Below are positions 6,531 to 13,408 of a DNA stretch of 22,341 nucleotides, piece after piece (positions within the stretch are counted from its first letter, which is position 1; each line of letters starts with the position of its first letter). Origin of the DNA: Pseudomonadota bacterium (GTDB taxonomy: Bacteria; Pseudomonadota; Alphaproteobacteria; Caulobacterales; Caulobacteraceae); assembly GCA_023424215.1 (NCBI GenBank), contig JAFAEC010000228.1:1-22341 (forward strand), given 5' to 3'. Position numbers and translations under genes: made by a program. The notes beneath the pieces were generated by a model. It searched no databases and was not told the DNA's origin. It was given only the letters and a program-made list of their open reading frames with translations.

Positions 6531-6980
6531 GTGTTCGAAACCATCTATTCCCAAGCGGTTGCAGCGGCCGCCGTCCTGGTCGTAACTTTCGCCTTCGCGA
6601 AAGGCGACGAGACTGAACGGATCGGGGCCGGCGCCTATGCTTTGGTGTTCATCGCGACAGTGATGATCCGGGACGGGGGCAGCTTCAGCATTCCTCGTCT
6701 AGGCGCGTTGGCGTTGGACGTTATCCTCCTCGGCGTGCTCATCTTGCTCGGCTGGCACTCCCGTCGATCCTGGCTGATCTGGGCATCGGCGTTCCAAGGA
6801 TTGATCGTCGCCAGCCACGTCCTCTTGGTGGCGAACCTTCGGCCCCCGAGCGACGCGTTCGCTGCGGTGAACAACATGTCCAACTACGGTCTGCTCATCG
6901 CTATGGCTGTCGGCACCTTCTGGGCGTGGCAGGAACGGCGGGCGGCGCGGCTGGCCGAGCAGCCGGGTCCCCACCTCTAG
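6531..6980 (+). CDS. Four-helix integral membrane protein of unknown function (paralogue C)
   Basis: The 149-residue product has about four hydrophobic spans (near 5-23, 32-47, 58-74 and 84-101) plus a C-terminal hydrophobic stretch near 118-133, and ends in a basic cytoplasmic-looking tail. It is clearly paralogous to the next gene. Shared blocks are KGDE.ERIGAGA (24-35), LALDVILLGV against LAVDLVFLGV, SRRSW..WA..FQ, SH.L....LRP, and NYG.L..IAVGT..AW..RRA. The GTG start aligns exactly with the ATG of its paralogue, which supports it even though it sits one base after a terminator-like hairpin. Its codons (GTT, GCA, GTA, ACT, TTG, CTA, CGA) are less GC-biased than those of its paralogue and neighbours, suggesting transfer or relaxed selection. 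Function unknown. Confidence 0.8.
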   Translation: MFETIYSQAVAAAAVLVVTFAFAKGDETERIGAGAYALVFIATVMIRDGGSFSIPRLGALALDVILLGVLILLGWHSRRSWLIWASAFQGLIVASHVLLVANLRPPSDAFAAVNNMSNYGLLIAMAVGTFWAWQERRAARLAEQPGPHL

Positions 6981-6990
6981 CGAACCCGCC

Positions 6991-7419
6991 ATGCTCGACA
7001 CCACTCTCTCCCAGATCGGCTTCGCCATCGCGGCGCTCGTCGCGGCCTTCGCCTTTCTCAAGGGCGACGAGCCGGAGCGGATCGGGGCCGGGGCCTTCCT
7101 GCTGGGGGTGTTCGCGACCCTGCTGCTTCACGACCGCACCGCCCTGACGGGGATCCAGTGGAAGGTGCTGGCCGTCGACCTGGTGTTCCTCGGCGTCTGC
7201 GCCGCCCTGGCCTGGAAGAGCCGGCGCTCCTGGCCCGTCTGGGCCTGCGGCTTCCAGTCCATCGTGGTGATGAGCCACCTCCTGACCCTGGTCGACCTGC
7301 GGCCGGCGCTGGCCGCCTTCTATGTGGTCATCAACCTGGCCGGCTACGGCGTTCTCGCCAGCATCGCCGTCGGAACCTGGCAGGCGTGGCGGGACCGGCG
7401 GGCCGAGAGCCTCGCCTGA
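6991..7419 (+). CDS. Four-helix integral membrane protein of unknown function (paralogue D)
   Basis: The 142-residue product is a small multi-span inner-membrane protein, tandem paralogue of the 6531 product and ten bases downstream of it. Hydrophobic segments lie at about 8-23, 32-47, 58-75, 82-100 and 110-127; a KGDEPERIGAGA loop and a SRRSWPVWACGFQ motif lie between them, and the basic tail is RDRRAESLA. Codon use is the normal very GC-rich pattern of the window, unlike paralogue C. No Shine-Dalgarno is visible in the ten-base gap, so translation probably depends on coupling to paralogue C. No known transporter or enzyme motif was found. Confidence 0.8.
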   Translation: MLDTTLSQIGFAIAALVAAFAFLKGDEPERIGAGAFLLGVFATLLLHDRTALTGIQWKVLAVDLVFLGVCAALAWKSRRSWPVWACGFQSIVVMSHLLTLVDLRPALAAFYVVINLAGYGVLASIAVGTWQAWRDRRAESLA

Positions 7420-7426
7420 GCGCGCG

Positions 7427-7455
7427 TTGACCCCGGCGCACCATAGGCGGATATT
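7427..7455 (+). promoter_or_regulatory. Sigma-70-type promoter for the S24 regulator
   Basis: TTGACC (7427-7432) is 5/6 to the -35 consensus, and GATATT (7450-7455) is 4/6 to the -10, separated by exactly 17 bp. Transcription would begin near 7462, about 23 bases before the ATG at 7485. A GATTC (7466-7470), a potential CcrM methylation site (GANTC), lies near the predicted start point. Confidence 0.55.
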
Positions 7456-7484
7456 CCTACGTTCCGATTCGCCATGGCCTTCCC

Positions 7485-8120
7485 ATGCCCCTGTCCCACG
7501 CTCAGATCTGGAAAGCCGTCGATCACCTCGCCCGGCGCGAGGGGCTGAGCGCATCGGGCCTCGCGAAGCGGGCCGGGCTGGATCCCACATCCTTCAATCC
7601 CTCCAAGCGGTTCGGCCCGGGTGATCCGCCGCGGCCGCGCTGGCCGTCCACGGAAAGCCTGACCCGGGTGCTCGACGCCTGCGGAGTGTCGCTGGGCGAG
7701 TTCGCCGCCCTGGCGCGGGACGCGCCGGACAAGCCGGCCGTCATCCCCCTGCTCGGCATGGCCCAGGCCGGTCAGGAAGGCTTCTTCGACGACGCCGGCC
7801 TGCCCGCGGGTGAAGGGTGGGAGCAGACCGAACTGCCGCGGCCGCGCGACAGCCTGCTGAGCCTGCGGATCACCGGGGACTCCATGGCGCCGGTCTACCG
7901 CGAGGGCGACAAGGTGATCGTCGATCGCGAGGCGACCGACGTGCGCAAGGGCGACCGGGTGGTGGTCCGGACCACCGGCGGCGAGACCATGGCCAAGGAG
8001 GTGGCGAGCTTGACGGCCCGGTCCGTCACCCTCGCCTCGATCAATCCCGCCTATGAGCCGCGCGTGGTGCCGCGCCGGGACATCCTCTGGATGGGACGGA
8101 TCCTCTGGGTCAGCCAGTAG
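7485..8120 (+). CDS. XRE/S24 (LexA/CI-like) transcriptional regulator
   Basis: The 211-residue protein combines an N-terminal helix-turn-helix (about 5-75, with LSASGLAKRAGLDPTSFN as the likely HTH core) and a C-terminal S24 peptidase-like domain (about 88-211). The S24 serine is S133 in ITGDSMAPVYREGD, and the general-base lysine is K171 in TMAKEV. An Ala-Gly pair (A95-G96 in GMAQAG) sits where LexA/CI proteins cut themselves. All elements for RecA-stimulated autocleavage thus appear present, although many chromosomal S24 regulators do not cleave. Unlike prophage repressors it has no phage genes around it. No Caulobacter-type SOS box (GTTC-N7-GTTC) was found in its promoter. No Shine-Dalgarno is evident. 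It is convergent with the SH3b gene across a shared terminator. Confidence 0.88.
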   Translation: MPLSHAQIWKAVDHLARREGLSASGLAKRAGLDPTSFNPSKRFGPGDPPRPRWPSTESLTRVLDACGVSLGEFAALARDAPDKPAVIPLLGMAQAGQEGFFDDAGLPAGEGWEQTELPRPRDSLLSLRITGDSMAPVYREGDKVIVDREATDVRKGDRVVVRTTGGETMAKEVASLTARSVTLASINPAYEPRVVPRRDILWMGRILWVSQ

Positions 8121-8137
8121 CGGCCGCCGCAACGAGA

Positions 8138-8163
8138 AAAGCCGCCCCTCGCGGGACGGCTTT
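8138..8163. terminator. Bidirectional terminator between the S24 and SH3b genes
   Basis: AAAGCCG and CGGCTTT form the outer stem and CCC/GGG the inner stem around a TCGC loop, with one C-A mismatch. The flanking A- and T-runs serve both directions: four A's precede the stem, giving a U-run on the minus strand. It lies in the 69-bp gap between two convergent stop codons. Confidence 0.65.
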
Positions 8164-8189
8164 CCGGTTCCGGGCGGATGACCTGTCGA

Positions 8190-8675
8190 TCAGTAGCCGC
8201 TGACGTAGTTGGCGTTGACCCAGCCGCCGCCGGCGATCTGGACCCATTCGCCCTGCGAGCCGACGGCCGTGAACGGCTGGCCGGCCGACAAGCTGCCGAC
8301 CTGGCGGTAGCCGGTGCCGGGGCCCGAGCGGATGCGCAGGTTCGAGGTGGCGCGATATTGGGCCGAACCCTGCACACTGGCGGCGCGGGCGCGCTGCTGG
8401 TTGCAGCCGATGTAGGAACCGGCCGCCGCGCCGGCGCCGGCGCCGACGACGGTGCCGAGGGTGCGCTCGTTGCGGGCGAGGTTCGAGCCGACGATGCCGC
8501 CCAGGACAGCGCCGATGGCCGCGCCGACGCGCTGGCGGCCGCCCGGGGCGTCGCAATTGGTGATGCCGTTGGCCTGCTGGGCCGCCGCGGCGGTCGGCAG
8601 GGCCGCGGGGGCCAGCAGCCCGAGGCTGGCGGCGGCGGCGAGGGCGACGGTGATCTTCTTGTTCTTGGTCGACAT
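8190..8675 (-). CDS. Exported SH3b-domain protein with glycine-zipper segment
   Basis: The 161-residue protein begins with a signal peptide (KNKKITVALAAAASLGLL..., cleavage likely after an AAA/AQ near 30-33). Next comes a glycine-zipper segment (about 50-90, GAAIGAVLGGIVGSNLA then VVGAGAGAAAGSYIG), flanked by two cysteines (C41, C91) that could form a disulfide. It ends with a bacterial SH3 domain (about 107-161: SNLRIRSGPGTGYRQVGSL...GEWVQIAGGGWVNANYV). SH3b domains bind cell-wall peptides, and glycine zippers associate with membranes, so an envelope location in the periplasm is likely. The start is supported by an AGGAG before the ATG. A perfect 8-bp inverted repeat lies just upstream of that site. 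No enzyme domain is attached. Confidence 0.85.
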   Translation of the reverse strand: MSTKNKKITVALAAAASLGLLAPAALPTAAAAQQANGITNCDAPGGRQRVGAAIGAVLGGIVGSNLARNERTLGTVVGAGAGAAAGSYIGCNQQRARAASVQGSAQYRATSNLRIRSGPGTGYRQVGSLSAGQPFTAVGSQGEWVQIAGGGWVNANYVSGY

Positions 8676-8687
8676 GGCTCTGCTCCT

Positions 8688-8708
8688 GTCATCGAGTTGG
8701 TCGATGAC
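8688..8708 (-). promoter_or_regulatory. Perfect inverted repeat in the SH3b gene leader
   Basis: GTCATCGA-GTTGG-TCGATGAC is a perfect 8-bp inverted repeat with a 5-base centre. It ends one base before the AGGAG Shine-Dalgarno of the SH3b gene. It could be an operator for a dimeric regulator or a 5' UTR hairpin next to the ribosome-binding site. Confidence 0.4.
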
Positions 8709-8796
8709 GGGCAGAATGCGCGGAACAGTCTGAAGGCTCCCGGAGCCCGGCCGTTATCCGGCGTTCATGTACGTTACCGCGCGCGGCGTGCAGGCC

Positions 8797-10467
8797 TCAG
8801 GCGGCCAGCTCTCCGCGCGCCCCGGCCTCGATCAGCTCTATGGTCTTCGGCAGGCCGTAAATGGCCGCGAACGAGCCGAAGCGCGGCCCCTGCGACTGGC
8901 CCAGCAGAACCTCGTACAGCCCCTGGAACCAGGCCCGCAGCGGCTCGAATCCATGTTCCTTGCCGACCGCATAGACCTCGTTCTGGATCGTCTCGCCGTC
9001 GGTGGTGTCGGCCGGCAGCGCCTTGAGCCGCCCGGCCAGATCCTCCAGCGCGGCCTGCTCCCTGGCGTCAGGCAGACGGTAGGCCTTCGTCGGCTTCACG
9101 AAGTCCTCGTAGTAGTTCAGCGCCCGGTCCATCAGCTGGTCCAGCAGCGGCTCGTTCTCGGGCGTCGCCTCCGGCAGGTAGCGGGCGAAATAGGCCCACA
9201 GCTGCGCCTTGTTCGACGCATTGGCCACGCCGACGAGGTTCAGCAGCAGGGCGAACGACACCGGCGAGGTGTGGCCGGGCGGGCTCCCGGCGTGGATCGA
9301 CCACACGGCGTTGTCGATCCGCTTGGCCGGCTCCTGGGTCTTGTAGGCCTCGATGAAGGCCAGGTAGTCGTCGATGGCGCGCGGAATGACGTTGAAGTGC
9401 AGGCTCTTGGCCGACTTCGGCGACTGGAACATGTACCACGACAGGCTCTCGGGCGTGCCGTAGCGCAGCCACTCCTCCATGGTCAGGCCGTTGCCCTTGG
9501 ACTTGGAGATCTTCTTGCCCTCGACGTCGAGGAAGAGCTCGTAGTTGAAGCCCTCCGGCGGGGCGCCGCCCAGCGCCCGGCAGACCTTGGAGCTCTCGCG
9601 CACGCTCTCGATCAGGTCCTTGCCCGACATCTCGTAGTCGACGTCCAGCGCCGTCCAGCGCATGGCCCAGTCGGGCTTCCACTGCAGCTTCACATGACCG
9701 CCGGTAACCGGGACCTCGGTCCGCCCGCCGGCCGGATCGTCGAACACGATGGTGCCCTTGGCGACGTTCCGCTCCAGAGTCGGCACCTGCAGCACGTGGC
9801 CGGTGACCGGGCTGATCGGCAGGAAGGGCGAATAGGTCGCCCGCCGCTCCTCGCCGAGGGTCGGCAGCATGATCGCCTGCACCGCGTCGAACCGCTCGAG
9901 CAGGCGCAGCAGCACCTCGTCGAACCGGCCCGAGCGGTACTGCTCGGTCGAGGACAGGAATTCGTAGTCGAAGCCGAAGCCGTCGAGGAAGGCGCGCAAG
10001 CGGGCATTGTTGTGCGCCCCGAAGCTGTCGTGCGTGCCGAACGGATCGCGCACCACGGTCAGCGGCTTGTGCAGGTCCTCCCGCAGGATTTCCGGGTTCG
10101 GAATCCCCTCCGGCACCTTGCGAAGGCCGTCCATGTCGTCCGAGAAGGCCACCAGCCGGGTCGGCCAGTGGTCACCCGTCAGGGCCCGGAAGGCGTTGCG
10201 CACCATGGTGGTGCGCGCCACCTCGCCGAAGGTGCCCATGTGCGGCAGGCCCGACGGGCCGTAGCCGGTCTCCAGAACCACCGCCTTCTGCAGCGCCTCG
10301 AAGGTCGCCAGCGCCTCGTCCGCCTTGCCGGCGTCGATCAGCAGCTTCGCCGCGTCGCGCTCGGCGTCGGACAGCCGCTTCTTCAGAACGTGGTTCAGAA
10401 GATTCCGGGCCTGTTCGAACGGCCACGACCGGGCGTCGCGCGCGAGGGTTTCGAGGTTCTGCAGCAT
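8797..10467 (-). CDS. lysK: Lysyl-tRNA synthetase, class I
   Basis: This 556-residue enzyme attaches lysine to tRNA-Lys in the cytoplasm. It is the class I (archaeal-type) form, found in alphaproteobacteria in place of the common class II enzyme. Rossmann-fold signatures are the HIGH-like GPSGLPHMGTF (70-80, with H76 and G78) and the KMSKS-like KKISKSKGNG (318-327). LVAFSDDMDGLRKVP (105-119) is also typical, and the C-terminal half carries the helical anticodon-binding region. Between the N-terminal WPFEQARNLL (15-24) and the VVLETGYG strand (63-70) there are about 30 charged, helical residues that appear longer than I recall for relatives. A tRNA-Lys gene lies 5 kb away. A small membrane-protein gene 42 bp upstream on the same strand may be cotranscribed. 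Confidence 0.95.
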   Translation of the reverse strand: MLQNLETLARDARSWPFEQARNLLNHVLKKRLSDAERDAAKLLIDAGKADEALATFEALQKAVVLETGYGPSGLPHMGTFGEVARTTMVRNAFRALTGDHWPTRLVAFSDDMDGLRKVPEGIPNPEILREDLHKPLTVVRDPFGTHDSFGAHNNARLRAFLDGFGFDYEFLSSTEQYRSGRFDEVLLRLLERFDAVQAIMLPTLGEERRATYSPFLPISPVTGHVLQVPTLERNVAKGTIVFDDPAGGRTEVPVTGGHVKLQWKPDWAMRWTALDVDYEMSGKDLIESVRESSKVCRALGGAPPEGFNYELFLDVEGKKISKSKGNGLTMEEWLRYGTPESLSWYMFQSPKSAKSLHFNVIPRAIDDYLAFIEAYKTQEPAKRIDNAVWSIHAGSPPGHTSPVSFALLLNLVGVANASNKAQLWAYFARYLPEATPENEPLLDQLMDRALNYYEDFVKPTKAYRLPDAREQAALEDLAGRLKALPADTTDGETIQNEVYAVGKEHGFEPLRAWFQGLYEVLLGQSQGPRFGSFAAIYGLPKTIELIEAGARGELAA

Positions 10468-10509
10468 GGGCGGGGTTTGCAGCTTCCGCGCCCCCCGGTC
10501 AACGCGCGA

Positions 10510-10980
10510 TCAGCGGCCGCGGTCCACCGCCCAGGCCACCACCGCCGCGCCGGCGCCGACGATCAGGGCGTCCTCGATCAGTCCGCTCCTGGTCTGGCCG
10601 ATCGCCCGCATGGCGCGCTTGCGCCCGGCGAGCGTGGCGTAGGCCAGCGGCACGGCGGTCGCGACGGCGAGGCCGGCCCCCGTCCTTTCCCGCCCGCGCG
10701 GCGCCAGCGCCCCGCCCGCGATGCCGGCGCTCATCACCCGGGCCAGCAGGCCGAGGAAGACGGTCCGGTCCGGCGCCGACCTCATCTTGTCGCCCAGCAG
10801 TTCTCCCACGCCCATCGCCAGGGCGCCGGCGGTGAACAGCGGATGGGTCAGCAGACGCAGCCGGCCCGGCGTCTCCCGTCCGGCGACGTGGGCGGCGGCC
10901 AGGGCGGCCATCGGCGTCATCGAGCGGGCGCTGGCGACGGCGCCGATCAGGGCGGAGGGAAGCAGGTTCGGGGTTCTCAT
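10510..10980 (-). CDS. Small multi-span membrane protein, probably DUF4126-like
   Basis: The 156-residue protein has several hydrophobic stretches (about 8-33, 47-60, 74-93, 102-116 and 137-152) and the motif GAVASARSMTPMAALAAAH near its start, which resembles DUF4126 membrane proteins. No biochemical function is known to me. The start at the ATG of MRTPNLLPSA aligns with the hydrophobic N-terminus; the same frame stays open far upstream over queA, which is a shadow. It diverges from queA by 91 bp and ends 42 bp before lysK on the same strand. The family name is from memory of the motif and is less certain than the membrane prediction. Confidence 0.7.
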   Translation of the reverse strand: MRTPNLLPSALIGAVASARSMTPMAALAAAHVAGRETPGRLRLLTHPLFTAGALAMGVGELLGDKMRSAPDRTVFLGLLARVMSAGIAGGALAPRGRERTGAGLAVATAVPLAYATLAGRKRAMRAIGQTRSGLIEDALIVGAGAAVVAWAVDRGR

Positions 10981-11071
10981 GCTCCGCCCAACCCGCCGCC
11001 AGGCGTCCGGTTCACGGCCGAGCTTGCTCCGCCTTGACCCCGCCGCATCCCCGTGGCCTCTGCCCCGCTCC

Positions 11072-12160
11072 ATGAAGACCGCCGACTTCGACTTCGACCT
11101 GCCGGAAGACCGGATCGCCCTGCGCCCCGTCGAGCCGCGCGATTCCGCCCGCCTGCTGGTCGTCCGCGAGAACGGCCTCGAGGACCGGATCGTCCGCGAC
11201 CTGCCCGACTTCCTGCGTCCGGGCGACGCCCTGGTGTTCAACGACACCCGCGTCATTCCCGCCCGCCTGTCCGGCGTCCGCCAGCGCCCCGGACCGGAGG
11301 GCGAGACCCTGACCGTCGAGGTCGAGGCCACCCTGCACCACCGCGACGCGCCCGACGTCTGGTCGGCCTTCATGAAGCCGGGCAAGCGCATCAAGCCCGG
11401 CGACCGGATCCGCTTCGGCGCGGCCGGCGACGCCGCCTGCGAACTGGGCCGGCTCGACGCCACGGTCGAGGCCAAGGGCGAGGACGGCCTGGTCACCCTG
11501 CGCTTCGACCTGTCCGGCCCCTTCCTCGACGAGGCCATTCGGGACGTCGGCGTCATGCCGCTGCCGCCCTACATCGCCGCCAAGCGGGCCGAGGACGAGC
11601 GCGACCGCACCGACTACCAGACGGTCTTCGCCGAGCACGACGGCTCGGTGGCCGCGCCCACCGCCGGCCTGCATTTCACCCCCGAACTGCTGGAGGCGAT
11701 CCGCGCCCGCGGCGTTTCGACCCACGCCGTCACCCTGCACGTCGGCGCCGGCACCTTCCTGCCGGTCAAGGCCGACGACGTCGCCGAGCACCGCATGCAT
11801 AGCGAATGGGGCGAGGTCTCGGCCGAAACGGCCGCGGCGCTCAACGCCGTCCGCGCCGCCGGCGGCCGCATCGCCTGCGTCGGCACCACGTCCCTGCGCC
11901 TGCTGGAGAGCGCCACGGGCGAGGACGGGGTGGTCCGCCCCTTCCACGGCGACACGGCCATCTTCATCACCCCGGGCTACCGCTTCCGCGCCGCCGACGT
12001 GCTGATGACCAACTTCCACCTGCCGAGGTCGACCCTGTTCATGCTGGTCTCGGCTTTCGCCGGGCTGAAGACGATGAAGGCCGCCTACGCCCACGCGGTG
12101 GCGACGGGCTACCGGTTCTATTCCTACGGCGACGGCTCGCTGCTATTCCGCGCCGCCTGA
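11072..12160 (+). CDS. queA: S-adenosylmethionine:tRNA ribosyltransferase-isomerase QueA
   Basis: QueA transfers the ribosyl part of SAM to 7-aminomethyl-7-deazaguanine (preQ1) in tRNA, giving epoxyqueuosine. The 362-residue protein has the family hallmarks: MKTADFDFDLPEDRIA at the N-terminus, NDTRVIPARL (57-66), GSVAAPTAGLHFT (191-203), LHVGAGTFLPV (222-232) and a late NFHLPRSTL. Length and motifs are complete. No Shine-Dalgarno precedes the ATG, and a TTGACC 33 bases upstream could place transcription start almost at the ATG, so a leaderless message is possible. The stop overlaps the tgt start by one base (TGATG), so the two are coupled. queC, queE and queD form a separate cluster about 9 kb away. 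Confidence 0.96.
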   Translation: MKTADFDFDLPEDRIALRPVEPRDSARLLVVRENGLEDRIVRDLPDFLRPGDALVFNDTRVIPARLSGVRQRPGPEGETLTVEVEATLHHRDAPDVWSAFMKPGKRIKPGDRIRFGAAGDAACELGRLDATVEAKGEDGLVTLRFDLSGPFLDEAIRDVGVMPLPPYIAAKRAEDERDRTDYQTVFAEHDGSVAAPTAGLHFTPELLEAIRARGVSTHAVTLHVGAGTFLPVKADDVAEHRMHSEWGEVSAETAAALNAVRAAGGRIACVGTTSLRLLESATGEDGVVRPFHGDTAIFITPGYRFRAADVLMTNFHLPRSTLFMLVSAFAGLKTMKAAYAHAVATGYRFYSYGDGSLLFRAA

Positions 12161-13281
12161 TGCCCTTCCCCTTCGACATCTCCGCCACCGACGGACGCGC
12201 CCGCACCGGCGTGCTGCGCACCCCGCGCGGCGACATCCGCACGCCCGCCTTCATGCCGGTCGGCACCGCCGCCACGGTCAAGGCGCTGACGGTCGGGCAG
12301 GTCGAGCAGACCGGCGCGGACATCCTGCTCGGCAACACCTATCATCTGATGCTGCGCCCCGGCCCGGAGCGGATGGAGCGGCTGGGCGGGCTGCACCGGT
12401 TCATGCGCTGGGACAAGCCGATCCTGACCGACTCCGGCGGCTTCCAGGTCATGTCCCTGTCGGGCATCTCGAAGCTCACCGAGGAGGCGGTGACTTTCTC
12501 CAGCCACGTCGACGGCTCCAGGCACGTGCTGACCCCGGAGCGGTCGATCGAGATCCAGGCCGACCGGCTGGGCTCGGACATCGTCATGCAGCTGGACGAA
12601 TGCGTCGCCTGGCCGGCCGAGGAAGGCCGCGCCCGCGAGGGCATGGAGCTGTCGGCGCGCTGGGCGAAGCGTTCGAAGGACGCCTTCGGGACCCGCGACG
12701 CCCAGGCCCTGTTCGGCATCCAGCAGGGCTCGACCTTCGAGACCCTGCGTCGCGAGAGTTCCGAACGCCTGCAGGAGATCGGCTTCGACGGCTACGCCAT
12801 CGGCGGCCTCGCGGTCGGCGAGGGCCATGAGGCGATGTGCGAGGTGCTGGACTACGCTCCCGCCATGCTGCCCCACGACCGGCCCCGCTATCTGATGGGC
12901 GTGGGCAAGCCGGTCGACCTCGTCGAGGCGGTGTGGCGCGGCGTCGACATGTTCGACTGCGTCCTGCCTACCCGCGCCGGCCGCCACGGCCAGGCCTGGA
13001 CCTGGGCGGGGCCGATCAACCTCAAGAACGCCCGCTTCGCCGAGGACCAGGACCCGCTGGATCCCGAGGTTCCCTGCCCCGCCTCGCAGGACTATTCAAA
13101 GGCTTATCTGCATCATCTTGTCAGGACAGATGAAATCCTCGGCAAGGTCCTGCTCAGCTGGCACAACATCGCCTTCTTCCAGGCCCTGACCGCGGCCATG
13201 CGCGCCGCCATCGCCGAGGGCCGGTTCGACGCCTTCCGTCGCGACTTCCACGCGCGGCACGTCTCGAACGGGCGGGGTTAG
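12160..13281 (+). CDS. tgt: tRNA-guanine transglycosylase Tgt, altered zinc site
   Basis: Tgt exchanges guanine-34 for preQ1 in tRNAs with GUN anticodons. The 373-residue TIM-barrel protein has DSGGFQ with general acid/base D91, the GGLAVGE loop (215-221) and nucleophile D266 in DCVLPTR, so the catalytic core is intact. The family's zinc site is C-x-C-x2-C plus a histidine 26 residues later. Here the three cysteine positions read V304, C306, S309 (EVPCPAS), while H335 in SWHN is kept; two of four ligands are missing. Directly after this, codons for residues 312-325 are unusually AT-rich (TCA, GCT, CTT, AGG, ACA, GAT, GAA). The product probably still folds, but either binds zinc differently or not at all. 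It follows queA with a one-base overlap and is followed by the heptad repeat element. Confidence 0.95.
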   Translation: MPFPFDISATDGRARTGVLRTPRGDIRTPAFMPVGTAATVKALTVGQVEQTGADILLGNTYHLMLRPGPERMERLGGLHRFMRWDKPILTDSGGFQVMSLSGISKLTEEAVTFSSHVDGSRHVLTPERSIEIQADRLGSDIVMQLDECVAWPAEEGRAREGMELSARWAKRSKDAFGTRDAQALFGIQQGSTFETLRRESSERLQEIGFDGYAIGGLAVGEGHEAMCEVLDYAPAMLPHDRPRYLMGVGKPVDLVEAVWRGVDMFDCVLPTRAGRHGQAWTWAGPINLKNARFAEDQDPLDPEVPCPASQDYSKAYLHHLVRTDEILGKVLLSWHNIAFFQALTAAMRAAIAEGRFDAFRRDFHARHVSNGRG

Positions 13282-13286
13282 ACCAT

Positions 13287-13408
13287 AGGCAGCAGGCAAC
13301 AGGCAGTCGAAGCGCCGCGGGCTGCTAAAGCGCCCTCAAGCCGACATAGCGAGCCCTCCGCCCTTCCCCCTACTGCCTGTTGCCTGCTGCCTGTTGCCTA
13401 CTGCCTAC
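13287..13408. repeat. Inverted repeat with arms made of 7-bp tandem units
   Basis: The left arm (13287-13307) is three heptads: AGGCAGC, AGGCAAC, AGGCAGT. The right side (13374-13408) is five heptads in the opposite orientation: TGCCTGT, TGCCTGC, TGCCTGT, TGCCTAC, TGCCTAC. Positions 13372-13392 are the exact reverse complement of 13287-13307 (21 of 21 bases), with about 64 bp between the arms. The element fills the space between the convergent tgt and lipoprotein genes, and the last heptad provides the CTA that reads as the TAG stop of the lipoprotein gene. It could act as a terminator for both genes or be a mobile or slippage-generated repeat. It resembles in kind the short tandem heptamers described in cyanobacteria; whether it is related is not known. 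Confidence 0.85.

Noticed and set aside
7420..7484. An SOS (LexA) box in the promoter of the S24 regulator
   Set aside because: The GTTC at 7461-7464 is not followed by a second GTTC seven bases later, so the alphaproteobacterial motif is not met.
7485..8120. The S24 regulator as a prophage repressor
   Set aside because: The neighbouring genes are chromosomal housekeeping or small unknown proteins with matching composition; no phage structural, integrase or lysis genes are present.
8767..11037. A 756-codon open frame on the plus strand opposite lysK and the membrane-protein gene
   Set aside because: It is antisense to clear genes, is rich in Arg, Gly, Gln and Val as expected of a GC-rich shadow frame, and has no recognisable domain.
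13374..13408. The heptad array as a CRISPR
   Set aside because: The units are directly adjacent with no spacers and only 7 bp long; no cas gene is in the window.
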